From: an uncultured bacterium
GTDB lineage: Bacteria > Patescibacteriota > Minisyncoccia > Phycocordibacterales > GWA1-40-21
Length of the DNA stretch: 39,327 nt
Assembly: GCA_903822075.1 (NCBI GenBank)
Contig: CAIJNK010000003.1
Span: 1 to 39,327 of the forward strand
Direction of reading: 5' to 3'
Shown: one piece after another, positions 18,989 through 27,427 of the stretch
Numbering within the stretch: position 1 is the stretch's first letter
Layout of the letters: every line of letters begins with the position of its first letter
Made by a program: the position numbers and the translations under genes
Notes under the pieces: model-generated
Seen by the model: only the letters and a program-made list of their open reading frames with translations
The model's database searches: none
What the model was told of the DNA's origin: nothing

Positions 18989-20002
18989 ATGTCATTCTTT
19001 GCCAAGAAAATCGGGATTGATTTAGGTACAGCTAATACTTTAGTGTTTCTACCGGGCAAAGGTGTGGTCCTTTTTGAGCCATCTGTGGTGGCTGTATCCG
19101 AGCAGGATAATCGAATTTTAGCCGTGGGCATTGAAGCTAAAAAAATGCTTGGGAAAACTCCTGACAGCATCATTGCTTATCGGCCCATGAAAGACGGTGT
19201 GATTGCTGATTACCGCGTGACAGAAGCGATGTTGCGCTATTTCATCGATAAAGCACTAGGTAAATGGAATTTGTTCAAACCGGAAGTGATGGTTTCTGTG
19301 CCGGCCGGCGTAACCTCCACCGAACGCCGTGCGGTGATTGAAGCGGCCATGAAAGCCGGGGCTAAAAATGCTTATGTGGTGAAGGAACCAATTTTGGCCG
19401 CCATTGGCGCGGGGATTCCGATTCAGGAACCGATGGGGCATATGGTGGTGGATATTGGCGGCGGAACGACGGATGTGGCCGTGATTTCTTTGGGTGGTAT
19501 TGTGTCATCCACTTCCGTGAAATGCGCCGGCAATAAAATCGATTATGCGATTGCCGATTATATCAAGAAAACTTTTAACTTGGCGATTGGGGATAAAACC
19601 GCGGAAGATATAAAGATCACCGTGGGTTCCGCCGTGCCGATGGAAGAGGAGCTCACGATGACCATCAAAGGCCGAGATTTTTTGTCCGGTTTGCCCAGAA
19701 CGGCTGAAATAAAAACCAATGAGATTGTAAAAGCTATTGGCAAAGAACTTCGCGATATGGTGAAAGCCATCAAGGATGTGCTCCAGGAAACGCCACCCGA
19801 GCTCGCGGCGGATATCATTGATCAAGGTATCATTATGACCGGCGGTTCGTCTCAACTTCGAAACCTTGCCGAGCTTGTTTTTCGTCGAACTGGTGTGAAG
19901 GCAGTGGTCGCCAAGGATCCTATGTATTGCGTGGCCAAAGGCACCGGTATTGCTCTTGAACACCTTGATGTCTACAAAAAAGCGGTGATTGCGAAGAGGT
20001 AG
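18989..20002 (+). CDS. mreB: Rod shape-determining protein MreB, paralog 1
   Basis: KIGIDLGTANTLVFLPGKGVVLFEPSVVA, VVDIGGGTTDVAVISLGGIV, GGSSQLRNLAE. Confidence 0.94.
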   Translation: MSFFAKKIGIDLGTANTLVFLPGKGVVLFEPSVVAVSEQDNRILAVGIEAKKMLGKTPDSIIAYRPMKDGVIADYRVTEAMLRYFIDKALGKWNLFKPEVMVSVPAGVTSTERRAVIEAAMKAGAKNAYVVKEPILAAIGAGIPIQEPMGHMVVDIGGGTTDVAVISLGGIVSSTSVKCAGNKIDYAIADYIKKTFNLAIGDKTAEDIKITVGSAVPMEEELTMTIKGRDFLSGLPRTAEIKTNEIVKAIGKELRDMVKAIKDVLQETPPELAADIIDQGIIMTGGSSQLRNLAELVFRRTGVKAVVAKDPMYCVAKGTGIALEHLDVYKKAVIAKR

Positions 20003-20047
20003 GGTTTGTGATATATTTTTTGTAGACAAAATCAAGGAGATAATACA

Positions 20048-20182
20048 ATGTGGCTCTTTATTTCAGGGGTTGTGGTCGGGGTTATTCTTTCAATTATCGT
20101 AGCTTTTGCAGTGCTTGAGTGTTCTCTGAGACGAAGTTTTTTTCATAAAATAATAATGAGCGGAGGAGAGAACAAACAATAG
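20048..20182 (+). CDS. Un-annotated 44-aa single-TM protein (MWLFISGVVVGVILSIIVAFAVLECSLRRSFFHKIIMSGGENKQ)
   Basis: CAAGGAGATAATACAATG SD and start, TAG at 20180; below the ORF-track length cutoff. Confidence 0.6.
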   Translation: MWLFISGVVVGVILSIIVAFAVLECSLRRSFFHKIIMSGGENKQ

Positions 20183-20240
20183 GTCCCGATAAAGTAGTGG
20201 CTGGCTCCTAGATCAATAGTAAGGTATGGAGGGAAGCTTC

Positions 20241-20462
20241 ATGAATAATCGGAATCACTTTTTCGTCTATCTGTTTCTGACCCTGCTCATCATTCTTTTT
20301 GTGAAGTTCTTCTGGTTCTGTCTTGGTGTGACATGCACCCTCGCAATTATCGGTGTCATTGTCTGCATTGTTAAGCGGATTAATAACGAACGGATAATGA
20401 GACCATATCTAGCTCACCAGGAAAGGAGACAACAGCAAGAGTGGCTGCGTCGGTGGTTGTGA
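20241..20462 (+). CDS. Small two-TM hypothetical protein
   Basis: TATGGAGGGAAGCTTCATG: SD positioned for ATG 20241 rather than the track's 20226. Confidence 0.65.
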   Translation: MNNRNHFFVYLFLTLLIILFVKFFWFCLGVTCTLAIIGVIVCIVKRINNERIMRPYLAHQERRQQQEWLRRWL

Positions 20463-20502
20463 GTCCTAACGGGAGGGTTTCCAAGCTCTCAAGTTGGGGC
20501 TC
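20461..20502 (+). terminator. Terminator-like hairpin T1
   Basis: GAGTCCTAA...TTGGGGCTC then TTTTGTTATAT. Confidence 0.65.
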
Positions 20503-20592
20503 TTTTGTTATATTGATAAAAGATCGTGTTTGCGAGAAAATAAATTTTGTGATATTTTTATGTGAGAAAGGACAAAAAAGGAGGAGCTTGTT

Positions 20593-20796
20593 ATGTGGTG
20601 TTTGGAATATACTGAACAGACGAGCCGTAAGAGCATCGCTATGCCTGTGAGCTACCCCTTGAAGGGTGTGACTACTTTGCGTGATCACAAGAAAGCCTTA
20701 TCGTTGGCTACCGACTTGCTTTCAAGGCAAAAGGGAGGGAAGTGGGATAGATTTGCACAGGACCCACATTTGGTCTGGAAGGAGAGCCTTCCTTAA
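20593..20796 (+). CDS. Hypothetical protein, 67 aa
   Basis: AAAAAAGGAGGAGCTTGTTATG strong SD. Confidence 0.6.
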   Translation: MWCLEYTEQTSRKSIAMPVSYPLKGVTTLRDHKKALSLATDLLSRQKGGKWDRFAQDPHLVWKESLP

Positions 20797-20816
20797 GAAC
20801 AAGAACATGGGTGGAC

Positions 20817-20856
20817 GAGTCCCAATCAAGGGTGTCAACCTTTCAGGTTGGGACTC
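20817..20856 (+). terminator. Terminator-like hairpin T2
   Basis: GAGTCCCAA...TTGGGACTC then TTTTGCTGTTT. Confidence 0.7.
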
Positions 20857-20885
20857 TTTTGCTGTTTACGTGGTATAATGGCTCT

Positions 20886-21587
20886 ATGAGGCAAATACGC
20901 GATACCTACAAAAAGACAGGGAGACTTCATCATGCCTATGCTATCTTGGGTGAAAAAGAAAGGGTGAGAGAAGAACTTTTTGCATTTTTAACAAAAGATT
21001 TGAAATTTCCAGTGACAGGCAATCAGGATTTTTGGCACGGAGAGTTTAACGTTTTTAAAATTGCGGATAGCCGGGCTTTGAATGTGGCACATTTGAATTT
21101 ACCGGTAAAATATGACAAGAAAGTCTTTGTTGTTTTTGCGAATTTCATGACCAAGGATGCTCAGAATTCCTTACTGAAGATTTTTGAGGAACCGCGGGCG
21201 GACACTGTTTTCTTTTTAGTTCTTCCCACCGCTTCTGGTCTTCTTCCAACTTTGAAATCCAGACTTATTTTTGGAGAAATCAGTGACGAGGAGAATAGTC
21301 TGTTAAAAGCAGAAGAATTTTTAAAAGCCAAGATTGGCAAGAGGTTAGAAATAGTCAGTAAGATCACCAAAGATATCAAGGATGAAAAGCTGACTAAGAA
21401 TGATGCTATCAATTTCATGAAAAATTTAGAGAAGGTGATTAAGAATAATCACAAGACAAAAAAAACCAATGGTAGTCGGGATGAAAGTCTGTTGGTCATT
21501 GAAGATATTGAAAAAGCCATCAGTTATGCCGGAGACGAATCACCTTCCATTAAAGTCATTTTGGAACATTTGGCGCTTGTGCTATAA
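20886..21587 (+). CDS. holB: DNA polymerase III delta prime-like subunit (HolB family)
   Basis: KTGRLHHAYAILGEKERVRE, KDAQNSLLKIFEEPRADTVFFLV; start revised from 20811 to ATG 20886, 6 bp after TATAAT. Confidence 0.8.
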   Translation: MRQIRDTYKKTGRLHHAYAILGEKERVREELFAFLTKDLKFPVTGNQDFWHGEFNVFKIADSRALNVAHLNLPVKYDKKVFVVFANFMTKDAQNSLLKIFEEPRADTVFFLVLPTASGLLPTLKSRLIFGEISDEENSLLKAEEFLKAKIGKRLEIVSKITKDIKDEKLTKNDAINFMKNLEKVIKNNHKTKKTNGSRDESLLVIEDIEKAISYAGDESPSIKVILEHLALVL

Positions 21588-21607
21588 TAGGTATATTAGT
21601 TTATTAA

Positions 21608-21703
21608 TTTGAAAAAAGTAAATATTTAATTTTAAAAGTCCTCGGGTCGCCCACAGAACGGCTCAACCAGACATTTTAAAATCAAACACTTTCTTTTTTC
21701 TAA
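21608..21703 (+). ncRNA. Conserved leader hairpin element, copy C (upstream of frr)
   Basis: Same core as A and B; outer stem TTTGAAAAAAGTAAAT / ACTTTCTTTTTTCTAA (13 of 16 paired); ends 11 nt before ATG. Confidence 0.8.
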
Positions 21704-21714
21704 GCAACAAACAT

Positions 21715-22266
21715 ATGCAATACGACTTCACAAAATTAAAGAATAAGGTTAAGGAGACTGAAGAATGGATGAAAAAGGAATACACCGGAATAAGGACCGG
21801 TATGGCTTCTCCACAGCTTTTAGACAGCGTAGTGGTGGAAAGTTATGGCCAACGAATGCCTTTGAATCAAGTGGGTTCTGTGAGTATTGCGGACCCAAAA
21901 TCTTTACTGGTTACCCCATGGGATGCGTCACAGGTAAAGGCGGTAGAAAAAGCTATCACGGTGGCAAACCTCGGTGTATCTTTAAAGACAGATGAAAAAG
22001 GTGTACGGGTATTTTTTCCTGAATTGACCAGCGAACGCCGAGAAATGCTTATGAAAGTGGCCAAGGAGAAGATGGAACAAGCCAAAATCACTTTGCGAAC
22101 AGCTAGAGATGAAGCGGTCAAAGATATTGAGACCAAAGAAAAAGAAGGTGGTATGGGTGAGGATGATAAGTTTCGTTTCAAAGCCGAGATGCAAAAACTG
22201 GTGGATAGTGGTAATAAAACCTTGGAAGAAATTTTTGTCAAGAAAGAAAAAGAGATAACCGCTTAA
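21715..22266 (+). CDS. frr: Ribosome recycling factor
   Basis: EYTGIRTGMASPQLLDSVVVESYGQRMPLNQVGSVSIADPKSLLVTPWD. Confidence 0.97.
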   Translation: MQYDFTKLKNKVKETEEWMKKEYTGIRTGMASPQLLDSVVVESYGQRMPLNQVGSVSIADPKSLLVTPWDASQVKAVEKAITVANLGVSLKTDEKGVRVFFPELTSERREMLMKVAKEKMEQAKITLRTARDEAVKDIETKEKEGGMGEDDKFRFKAEMQKLVDSGNKTLEEIFVKKEKEITA

Positions 22267-22268
22267 TA

Positions 22269-23318
22269 ATGATCATTGTAATATTCTTAGTAGTACTGGC
22301 AGTCTTGATTTTTGTCCACGAGCTGGGGCATTTTTTGGTGGCAAAAAGAAGTGGAATCAGAGTGGATGAATTTGCCATCGGCTTTCCGCCAAAAATTTTC
22401 AGTTGGACGAGAGGCGAGACCAAATATGTTTTGAATCTCATCCCCTTTGGCGGTTACGTAAAAATATTTGGGGAGAATCCGGATGATGAAAGTATGACCG
22501 GCGCGGACAGCAAGCGCAGTTTTGTGAATGCCAAGAAATGGAAACAGGTTTGTGTTTTAGTGGCAGGCATCGGCATGAATATTATTTTTGCCTGGATTTT
22601 GATCTCCATTTCTTTTATGGTTGGTTCAAATGGAAACCAAATTGTCCTGACTTCCGTGGCAGAAAAGTCACCAGCTCAGCAAGCCGGTTTGATGCAAGGT
22701 GATAAAATAATTTCCGTAGATTCTATTACAGGTAAGGATTTAAGTACCGATGTCATCATTAAGGATATAAGTAATAATACTACCGGGGCAGTCAGTGTTA
22801 CTTTTGAGCGCAAGGGGGTTGTAAAACAAGTAAACGTCACACCAGAATTCAATAAGGTTGAAAATAAAAAAATTGTCGGCATATACATGGAGAATATCAA
22901 TATCGAAAAGGTTAATCCATTTCTTGCCATGTGGGATGGCTTAAAATTAACTGCTAGCACCTTTGGACAAGTTACGCTTGGTTTAATCCTATTTATTTTT
23001 CACGCCGTAAGTGGGCATGCGGATTATTCACAAGTTTCCGGACCGGTAGGAATTGTCGGTATGGTCGGTGATGCGGTGAATTTTGGTTTTGCTTATCTTT
23101 TAGTCTTTGTAGCGTTTATCTCTTTAAGCCTCGCCGCCATAAATCTGGTGCCTTTTCCGGCCTTAGATGGCGGAAGAGTTTTGTTTGTGGCCATTGAAGC
23201 GGTCATCCGTAGGCCTATCAAGCCGGCCATTGCCAATACTGTAAATACGGTCGGTTTCTTTATCTTAATTGGCCTGATGCTGATTGTTACTTATCGGGAT
23301 ATAGTGAAATTATTCTAG
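22269..23318 (+). CDS. rseP: RseP-like site-2 zinc metalloprotease with PDZ domain
   Basis: FVHELGHFLVAKRSGI (HExxH), PDZ region, NLVPFPALDGGRVLF. Confidence 0.94.
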   Translation: MIIVIFLVVLAVLIFVHELGHFLVAKRSGIRVDEFAIGFPPKIFSWTRGETKYVLNLIPFGGYVKIFGENPDDESMTGADSKRSFVNAKKWKQVCVLVAGIGMNIIFAWILISISFMVGSNGNQIVLTSVAEKSPAQQAGLMQGDKIISVDSITGKDLSTDVIIKDISNNTTGAVSVTFERKGVVKQVNVTPEFNKVENKKIVGIYMENINIEKVNPFLAMWDGLKLTASTFGQVTLGLILFIFHAVSGHADYSQVSGPVGIVGMVGDAVNFGFAYLLVFVAFISLSLAAINLVPFPALDGGRVLFVAIEAVIRRPIKPAIANTVNTVGFFILIGLMLIVTYRDIVKLF

Positions 23319-23387
23319 CTTATTAAGGTTTAAAACAACAAAAAGTCAACTATTTTGTTTTTGAAGAAAATAGGCTATCATACGCAT

Positions 23388-24641
23388 ATGTATCAATCAA
23401 AACTTTTTACCAAAACGCGCAAAGAAGCCCCAAAAGATGAGGTTTCCAAGAACGCTCAGCTTCTAATCAAGGCTGGTTTTATCAATAAGGAAATGGCCGG
23501 AGTCTATTCTTTTCTACCTTTGGGTCTACGAGTCCTGAATAAGGTAAATAATGTCATTCGAGACGAGATGAACAAGCTTGGCGGGCAGGAGGTTTTTTTG
23601 ACCTCTCTTCAGGAAAAAGCTAATTGGGAAAAGACTGACCGCTGGAGCGATGAAAAAGTAGACATCTGGTTCAAAACCAAATTAAAAAATGATACCGAGT
23701 TGGGTCTGGCTTTTACACATGAAGAAGCGTTGACAGCTTTGATGAAGAATCATATCCGTTCCTATAAAGATTTACCCGCCTATCCGTATCAGATTCAGAC
23801 CAAGTTTCGAAACGAAACCCGGGCCAAAAGCGGTATTATGCGTTGCCGGGAATTTCCGATGAAAGACATGTATTCCTTTTCAAAGGACACAGCTGAACAT
23901 GAAGCATTCTATGAAAAATCTAAAGCGGCTTATCAGAACATTTTTAACCGGATGGGTTTGGGGGATAAGACCTATATTACTTTTGCCTCCGGCGGAACCT
24001 TTAGTAAATATTCCCATGAGTTTCAAACTGTTTCTTCGGCTGGTGAGGATTTGATCTATATTTGTGATAAATGTAAAATTGCTGTCAACAAAGAAATAAT
24101 CCAGGAACAGAATAAATGCCCTGCCTGCAGCGGTGAAAATTTAAGGGAGGAAAAGGCGGTGGAGGTAGGAAACATTTTCAATTTGGGCACTAAGTTTTCT
24201 GATGCTCTAGATTTAACATATCTGGATGAAAAGGGTGTGCCCCAGAAAGTGATTATGGGTTCATACGGTATCGGTCCGGGTCGTCTAATGGGAACGGTGG
24301 TGGAGACCTTATCTGATGATAACGGTCTGGTTTGGCCCGTTGAAATTTCGCCATTTAGGGTGCATTTGGTGCAAGTGGGAGATAAAGATGATGTCAAGAA
24401 AGCAGCCGAAAATTTATACGAGGAGCTTTGCAAGGCTAGCATCGAAGTCCTATTTGATGATCGTGATTTGCGTCCGGGTGAGAAGTTTGCCGATTCGGAT
24501 TTACTTGGTTTACCGCTCCGCATTATTGTCAGTGAGAAAACCCTGATGAGCAGCGAGTATGAGGTAAAAGAAAGAAAAACCGGCAAAGTTAGTATGGTGA
24601 AGGAAGTTGATATTTGTGATTTTGTTAAAAAATATAAGTAA
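23388..24641 (+). CDS. proS: Prolyl-tRNA synthetase (short form without editing insertion)
   Basis: PLGLRVLNKVNNVIRDEMNKLGGQEV, FRNETRAKSGIMRCREFPMKDMYSF; start revised to MYQSKLFTKTRKEAP. Confidence 0.95.
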   Translation: MYQSKLFTKTRKEAPKDEVSKNAQLLIKAGFINKEMAGVYSFLPLGLRVLNKVNNVIRDEMNKLGGQEVFLTSLQEKANWEKTDRWSDEKVDIWFKTKLKNDTELGLAFTHEEALTALMKNHIRSYKDLPAYPYQIQTKFRNETRAKSGIMRCREFPMKDMYSFSKDTAEHEAFYEKSKAAYQNIFNRMGLGDKTYITFASGGTFSKYSHEFQTVSSAGEDLIYICDKCKIAVNKEIIQEQNKCPACSGENLREEKAVEVGNIFNLGTKFSDALDLTYLDEKGVPQKVIMGSYGIGPGRLMGTVVETLSDDNGLVWPVEISPFRVHLVQVGDKDDVKKAAENLYEELCKASIEVLFDDRDLRPGEKFADSDLLGLPLRIIVSEKTLMSSEYEVKERKTGKVSMVKEVDICDFVKKYK

Positions 24642-25712
24642 ATGGATTTTTTTGCTAAAATAAAAGAAAAGATAAACCGTCGCTTTTCCAATGATATTGG
24701 AATTGATTTGGGTACCGCTAATACTTTGGTTTATCTGGCTGGAAAAGGAATCGTCGTTAACGAACCATCAGTGGTGGCCCTAAATCAAAAAACCGGCCGG
24801 GTGGTGGCTGTGGGCACTCAGGCTAAATCCATGCTTGGCCGAACACCGCCGCACATTGTGGCTGTGCGACCATTGGTGGATGGTGTGATTTCAGACTTTG
24901 AAGTGACTGAGGAAATGATTGCCTACCTGGTTAAAAAGGCTGAGGAACTTTCGCCTAAGCCGCTAGGTCCACGTATTGTGGTAGGTGTACCTTCCGGTGT
25001 TACAAATGTGGAAATTCGAGCGGTGCGCGATGCCACTAGAAATGCCGGCGCGAGAGAAGTTTACATTGTAGAAGAGCCAATGGCTGGAGCAATTGGTATC
25101 AGATTACCAATTAAAAGTCCGGTTGGGAGCATGGTGATAGATATTGGTGGTGGTACTTCGGATATCGCAGTCATTTCTTTGGGCGGTATCGTTAAATCAA
25201 AGAATCTGCGTATTGCCGGTGATAAACTGAACAGTGATATTATTGCGTATATTCGTGGGGAATTTAAGATATTAATTGGTGAAAAAACGGCCGAGGAAAT
25301 AAAAATAAATGTCGGCTCGGTTTTACCGGAGCAGTCCATGGAAGTACCGGTTAAGGGTCGTGACTTGGTAACTGGTTTACCGCGTGAAGTGATAATTACC
25401 GATGGTGACGTGAGGGAGGCCATGGCCCAAAGTATTGCCACTTTAGTGGAAACAGTAAAGGAGGTGTTGGAGACAACGCCGCCCGAAATCGTCTCGGATA
25501 TTATGCAACGAGGAATTTATTTGGTGGGTGGAGGCGCACTGATTCGTGGTCTCGATGTTTTGTTGAATGATGAATTAAAAATCCCGGTTTATATTGCGAG
25601 CGATCCTTTGACCGCCATTGCTCGTGGCACAGGAATTATTTTGGAAAATCTGGAAGATTTTCGCGAGGTTCTAATTGAAAATGAAGATGAATTACCTCCT
25701 AAAAAGCAGTAA
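24642..25712 (+). CDS. mreB: Rod shape-determining protein MreB, paralog 2
   Basis: NDIGIDLGTANTLVYLAGKGIVVNEPSVVALN, MVIDIGGGTSDIAVISLGGIV. Confidence 0.97.
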   Translation: MDFFAKIKEKINRRFSNDIGIDLGTANTLVYLAGKGIVVNEPSVVALNQKTGRVVAVGTQAKSMLGRTPPHIVAVRPLVDGVISDFEVTEEMIAYLVKKAEELSPKPLGPRIVVGVPSGVTNVEIRAVRDATRNAGAREVYIVEEPMAGAIGIRLPIKSPVGSMVIDIGGGTSDIAVISLGGIVKSKNLRIAGDKLNSDIIAYIRGEFKILIGEKTAEEIKINVGSVLPEQSMEVPVKGRDLVTGLPREVIITDGDVREAMAQSIATLVETVKEVLETTPPEIVSDIMQRGIYLVGGGALIRGLDVLLNDELKIPVYIASDPLTAIARGTGIILENLEDFREVLIENEDELPPKKQ

Positions 25713-26478
25713 TTTTGAGGATAGACAAAAGAATGCCCGCAAAAAGGTTGCCGTTACAGCCGGCATCCTGATTTTAGCTGGTTCTATTATAGCCTTTACT
25801 CCGGTCCGAAATATTTTTTTCCTGTTTTCTGAGCCGCTTTGGAAGCTGGAAAGTTCTATCGCCGGTTCCAGTTTTTTTGAATATTTTAAGGCAAAACAAA
25901 CTCTAATTAATGAGAGACAAGCTATGGAGCAGAAACTTTTCTTAGCTGGCGATTTGTTGGCAGTAAATGAAAATCTAAAGACAGAGAATGATAACTTAAA
26001 AGATTTGCTTGGTCGAAAGGACCCAAAAGATAAAACAGTTTTAGCTACTATCCTGGTCAAGCCGCCGCAGACACCTTATGATATGCTTACATTGGACATT
26101 GGCACGGATCATAATGTGAAGGTGGGTGATAAAGTTATCGCCAACGGCAACGTTTATATTGGAGAAATAAGTGAAGTCTTACCTAAAATGTCAAAAGCTT
26201 TTCTATACTCCTCGCCAGGTCGTAAATTGTCCGTGGTGCTTGGCGCCGGTTCTGTGACGGCTGAGGCTGTAGGTATTGGCGGTGGAAACTTTAATATTTT
26301 ATTACCGCGAGAAGTGGAAGTGAAAGAAGGAGATGTAATTGTAATACCGGCTATCAATTCCAATGTATTTGGTATTGTGGAGCAAGTCAACTTTAAGGAT
26401 AAGGATTCCTTCCAAACTGTCCTTTTCAAAAGCCCTGTCAACGTTTCAGAGCTGAGTTTTGTGGAAGTTATAATTTAG
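25687..26478 (+). CDS. mreC: Rod shape-determining protein MreC
   Basis: TM then coiled coil then MreC beta domain; overlaps the mreB 3' end; exact start uncertain among nearby ATGs. Confidence 0.9.
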   Translation: MNYLLKSSNFEDRQKNARKKVAVTAGILILAGSIIAFTPVRNIFFLFSEPLWKLESSIAGSSFFEYFKAKQTLINERQAMEQKLFLAGDLLAVNENLKTENDNLKDLLGRKDPKDKTVLATILVKPPQTPYDMLTLDIGTDHNVKVGDKVIANGNVYIGEISEVLPKMSKAFLYSSPGRKLSVVLGAGSVTAEAVGIGGGNFNILLPREVEVKEGDVIVIPAINSNVFGIVEQVNFKDKDSFQTVLFKSPVNVSELSFVEVII

Positions 26479-26480
26479 AA

Positions 26481-26747
26481 ATGCTAAAACATATAATTTT
26501 AGATGCTTTACTTTTTATTTCCGTAATTATTTGCCCATGGTGGGTGACAGTAATTCTAGCCGTTGGTATTTTGTATCATCTTAGGTTTTTTAATGAGCTC
26601 GTTCTTTTTGGTCTAATGATGGATATTTTGTATGGTAACTTTACTTCCAATCTCCATCCTTTGGATTATAAATTCACTATATTTTTTATTGTTCTCCTCC
26701 TATCTTCCTTTTTAATAAAAAAGAGATTGAAGTTCTACTCCAAATAA
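26481..26747 (+). CDS. MreD-like short membrane protein
   Basis: Hydrophobic 88-aa ORF 2 nt after mreC; assignment by position and topology. Confidence 0.5.
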   Translation: MLKHIILDALLFISVIICPWWVTVILAVGILYHLRFFNELVLFGLMMDILYGNFTSNLHPLDYKFTIFFIVLLLSSFLIKKRLKFYSK

Positions 26748-26881
26748 TATCAGTTTGATCGTAATTAACACCCTGTTAATCTCAGTCTACATATAATCGA
26801 GACAGAAAGGAGGAGGGAGTTCTTTGTTGTTCTTTGTCTCTTGGTTATAACCGTTGAAGTTGGGGGAGAAAAGGAAAATGT

Positions 26882-27274
26882 ATGCATATCCAAATCACGT
26901 CCCCTAGTAAGGGGTGGCCCAGTACGAAGGTGGAAGAAGTAAAGAGAAAGCTCGAGCCCTTATTCAGTAGGGTTGAAACCGAGCTCAAATATTTGGTTCG
27001 TCGTCGTGATGGATTTCGCTGGACGATCATAATTAACGTTAATCCACCCGCGGACGAAGTAACATACCAAGTAAACGTGACTTGGGTCAAAAAAGATTAC
27101 AAAAGCCACACTAACTTGCCATTTGATTTGGGTCGGCTCTCCTCTTCTGAAAGTCGACCACTTGTCTTTTATTTGGCTACCAAGACGTGTGGTCTAGTGA
27201 CTGCAGACATTAGTGATCAGGTGGCCGTCAAACGTCTTGCCCGGTGCGTCATGGATGACATCAGAATCAAGTGA
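26882..27274 (+). CDS. Hypothetical protein, 130 aa
   Basis: AAGGAAAATGTATG start region; TATAAT upstream at about 26792; terminator downstream. Confidence 0.6.
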   Translation: MHIQITSPSKGWPSTKVEEVKRKLEPLFSRVETELKYLVRRRDGFRWTIIINVNPPADEVTYQVNVTWVKKDYKSHTNLPFDLGRLSSSESRPLVFYLATKTCGLVTADISDQVAVKRLARCVMDDIRIK

Positions 27275-27295
27275 TATCTGTATCATGCGATCAAA

Positions 27296-27327
27296 GAGCC
27301 GAGATAAAAGTAATTTTACCTCGGCTT
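27296..27327 (+). terminator. Rho-independent terminator
   Basis: GAGCCGAG...CTCGGCTTC then TCTTTT. Confidence 0.65.
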
Positions 27328-27376
27328 CTCTTTTCGCGCGGATTTGCCTTTTTACAAAAGAAGTGTAAGATAACTC

Positions 27377-27422
27377 TATGGTAACCCCTAGGCGTAACGC
27401 CCAGGGACATTTAGGTTATATA
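27377..27422 (+). promoter_or_regulatory. Structured uvrA leader
   Basis: Inner CCCTAGGCG-TAA-CGCCCAGGG hairpin enclosed by GTAAC/GTTAT; no SD before ATG 27428. Confidence 0.45.
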
Positions 27423-27427
27423 AAGAA

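Noticed and set aside
19505-20035. 176-aa minus-strand ORF
   Set aside because: Antisense shadow of mreB paralog 1.
24056-24691. 211-aa minus-strand ORF
   Set aside because: Antisense shadow of proS with Ser-rich composition.
26784-26860. Possible SD-sequestering leader switch upstream of 26882 (GAGAC...GTCTC around AGGAGG)
   Set aside because: Stem is short and irregular and the AGGAGG is far from the start codon; not strong enough without covariation data.
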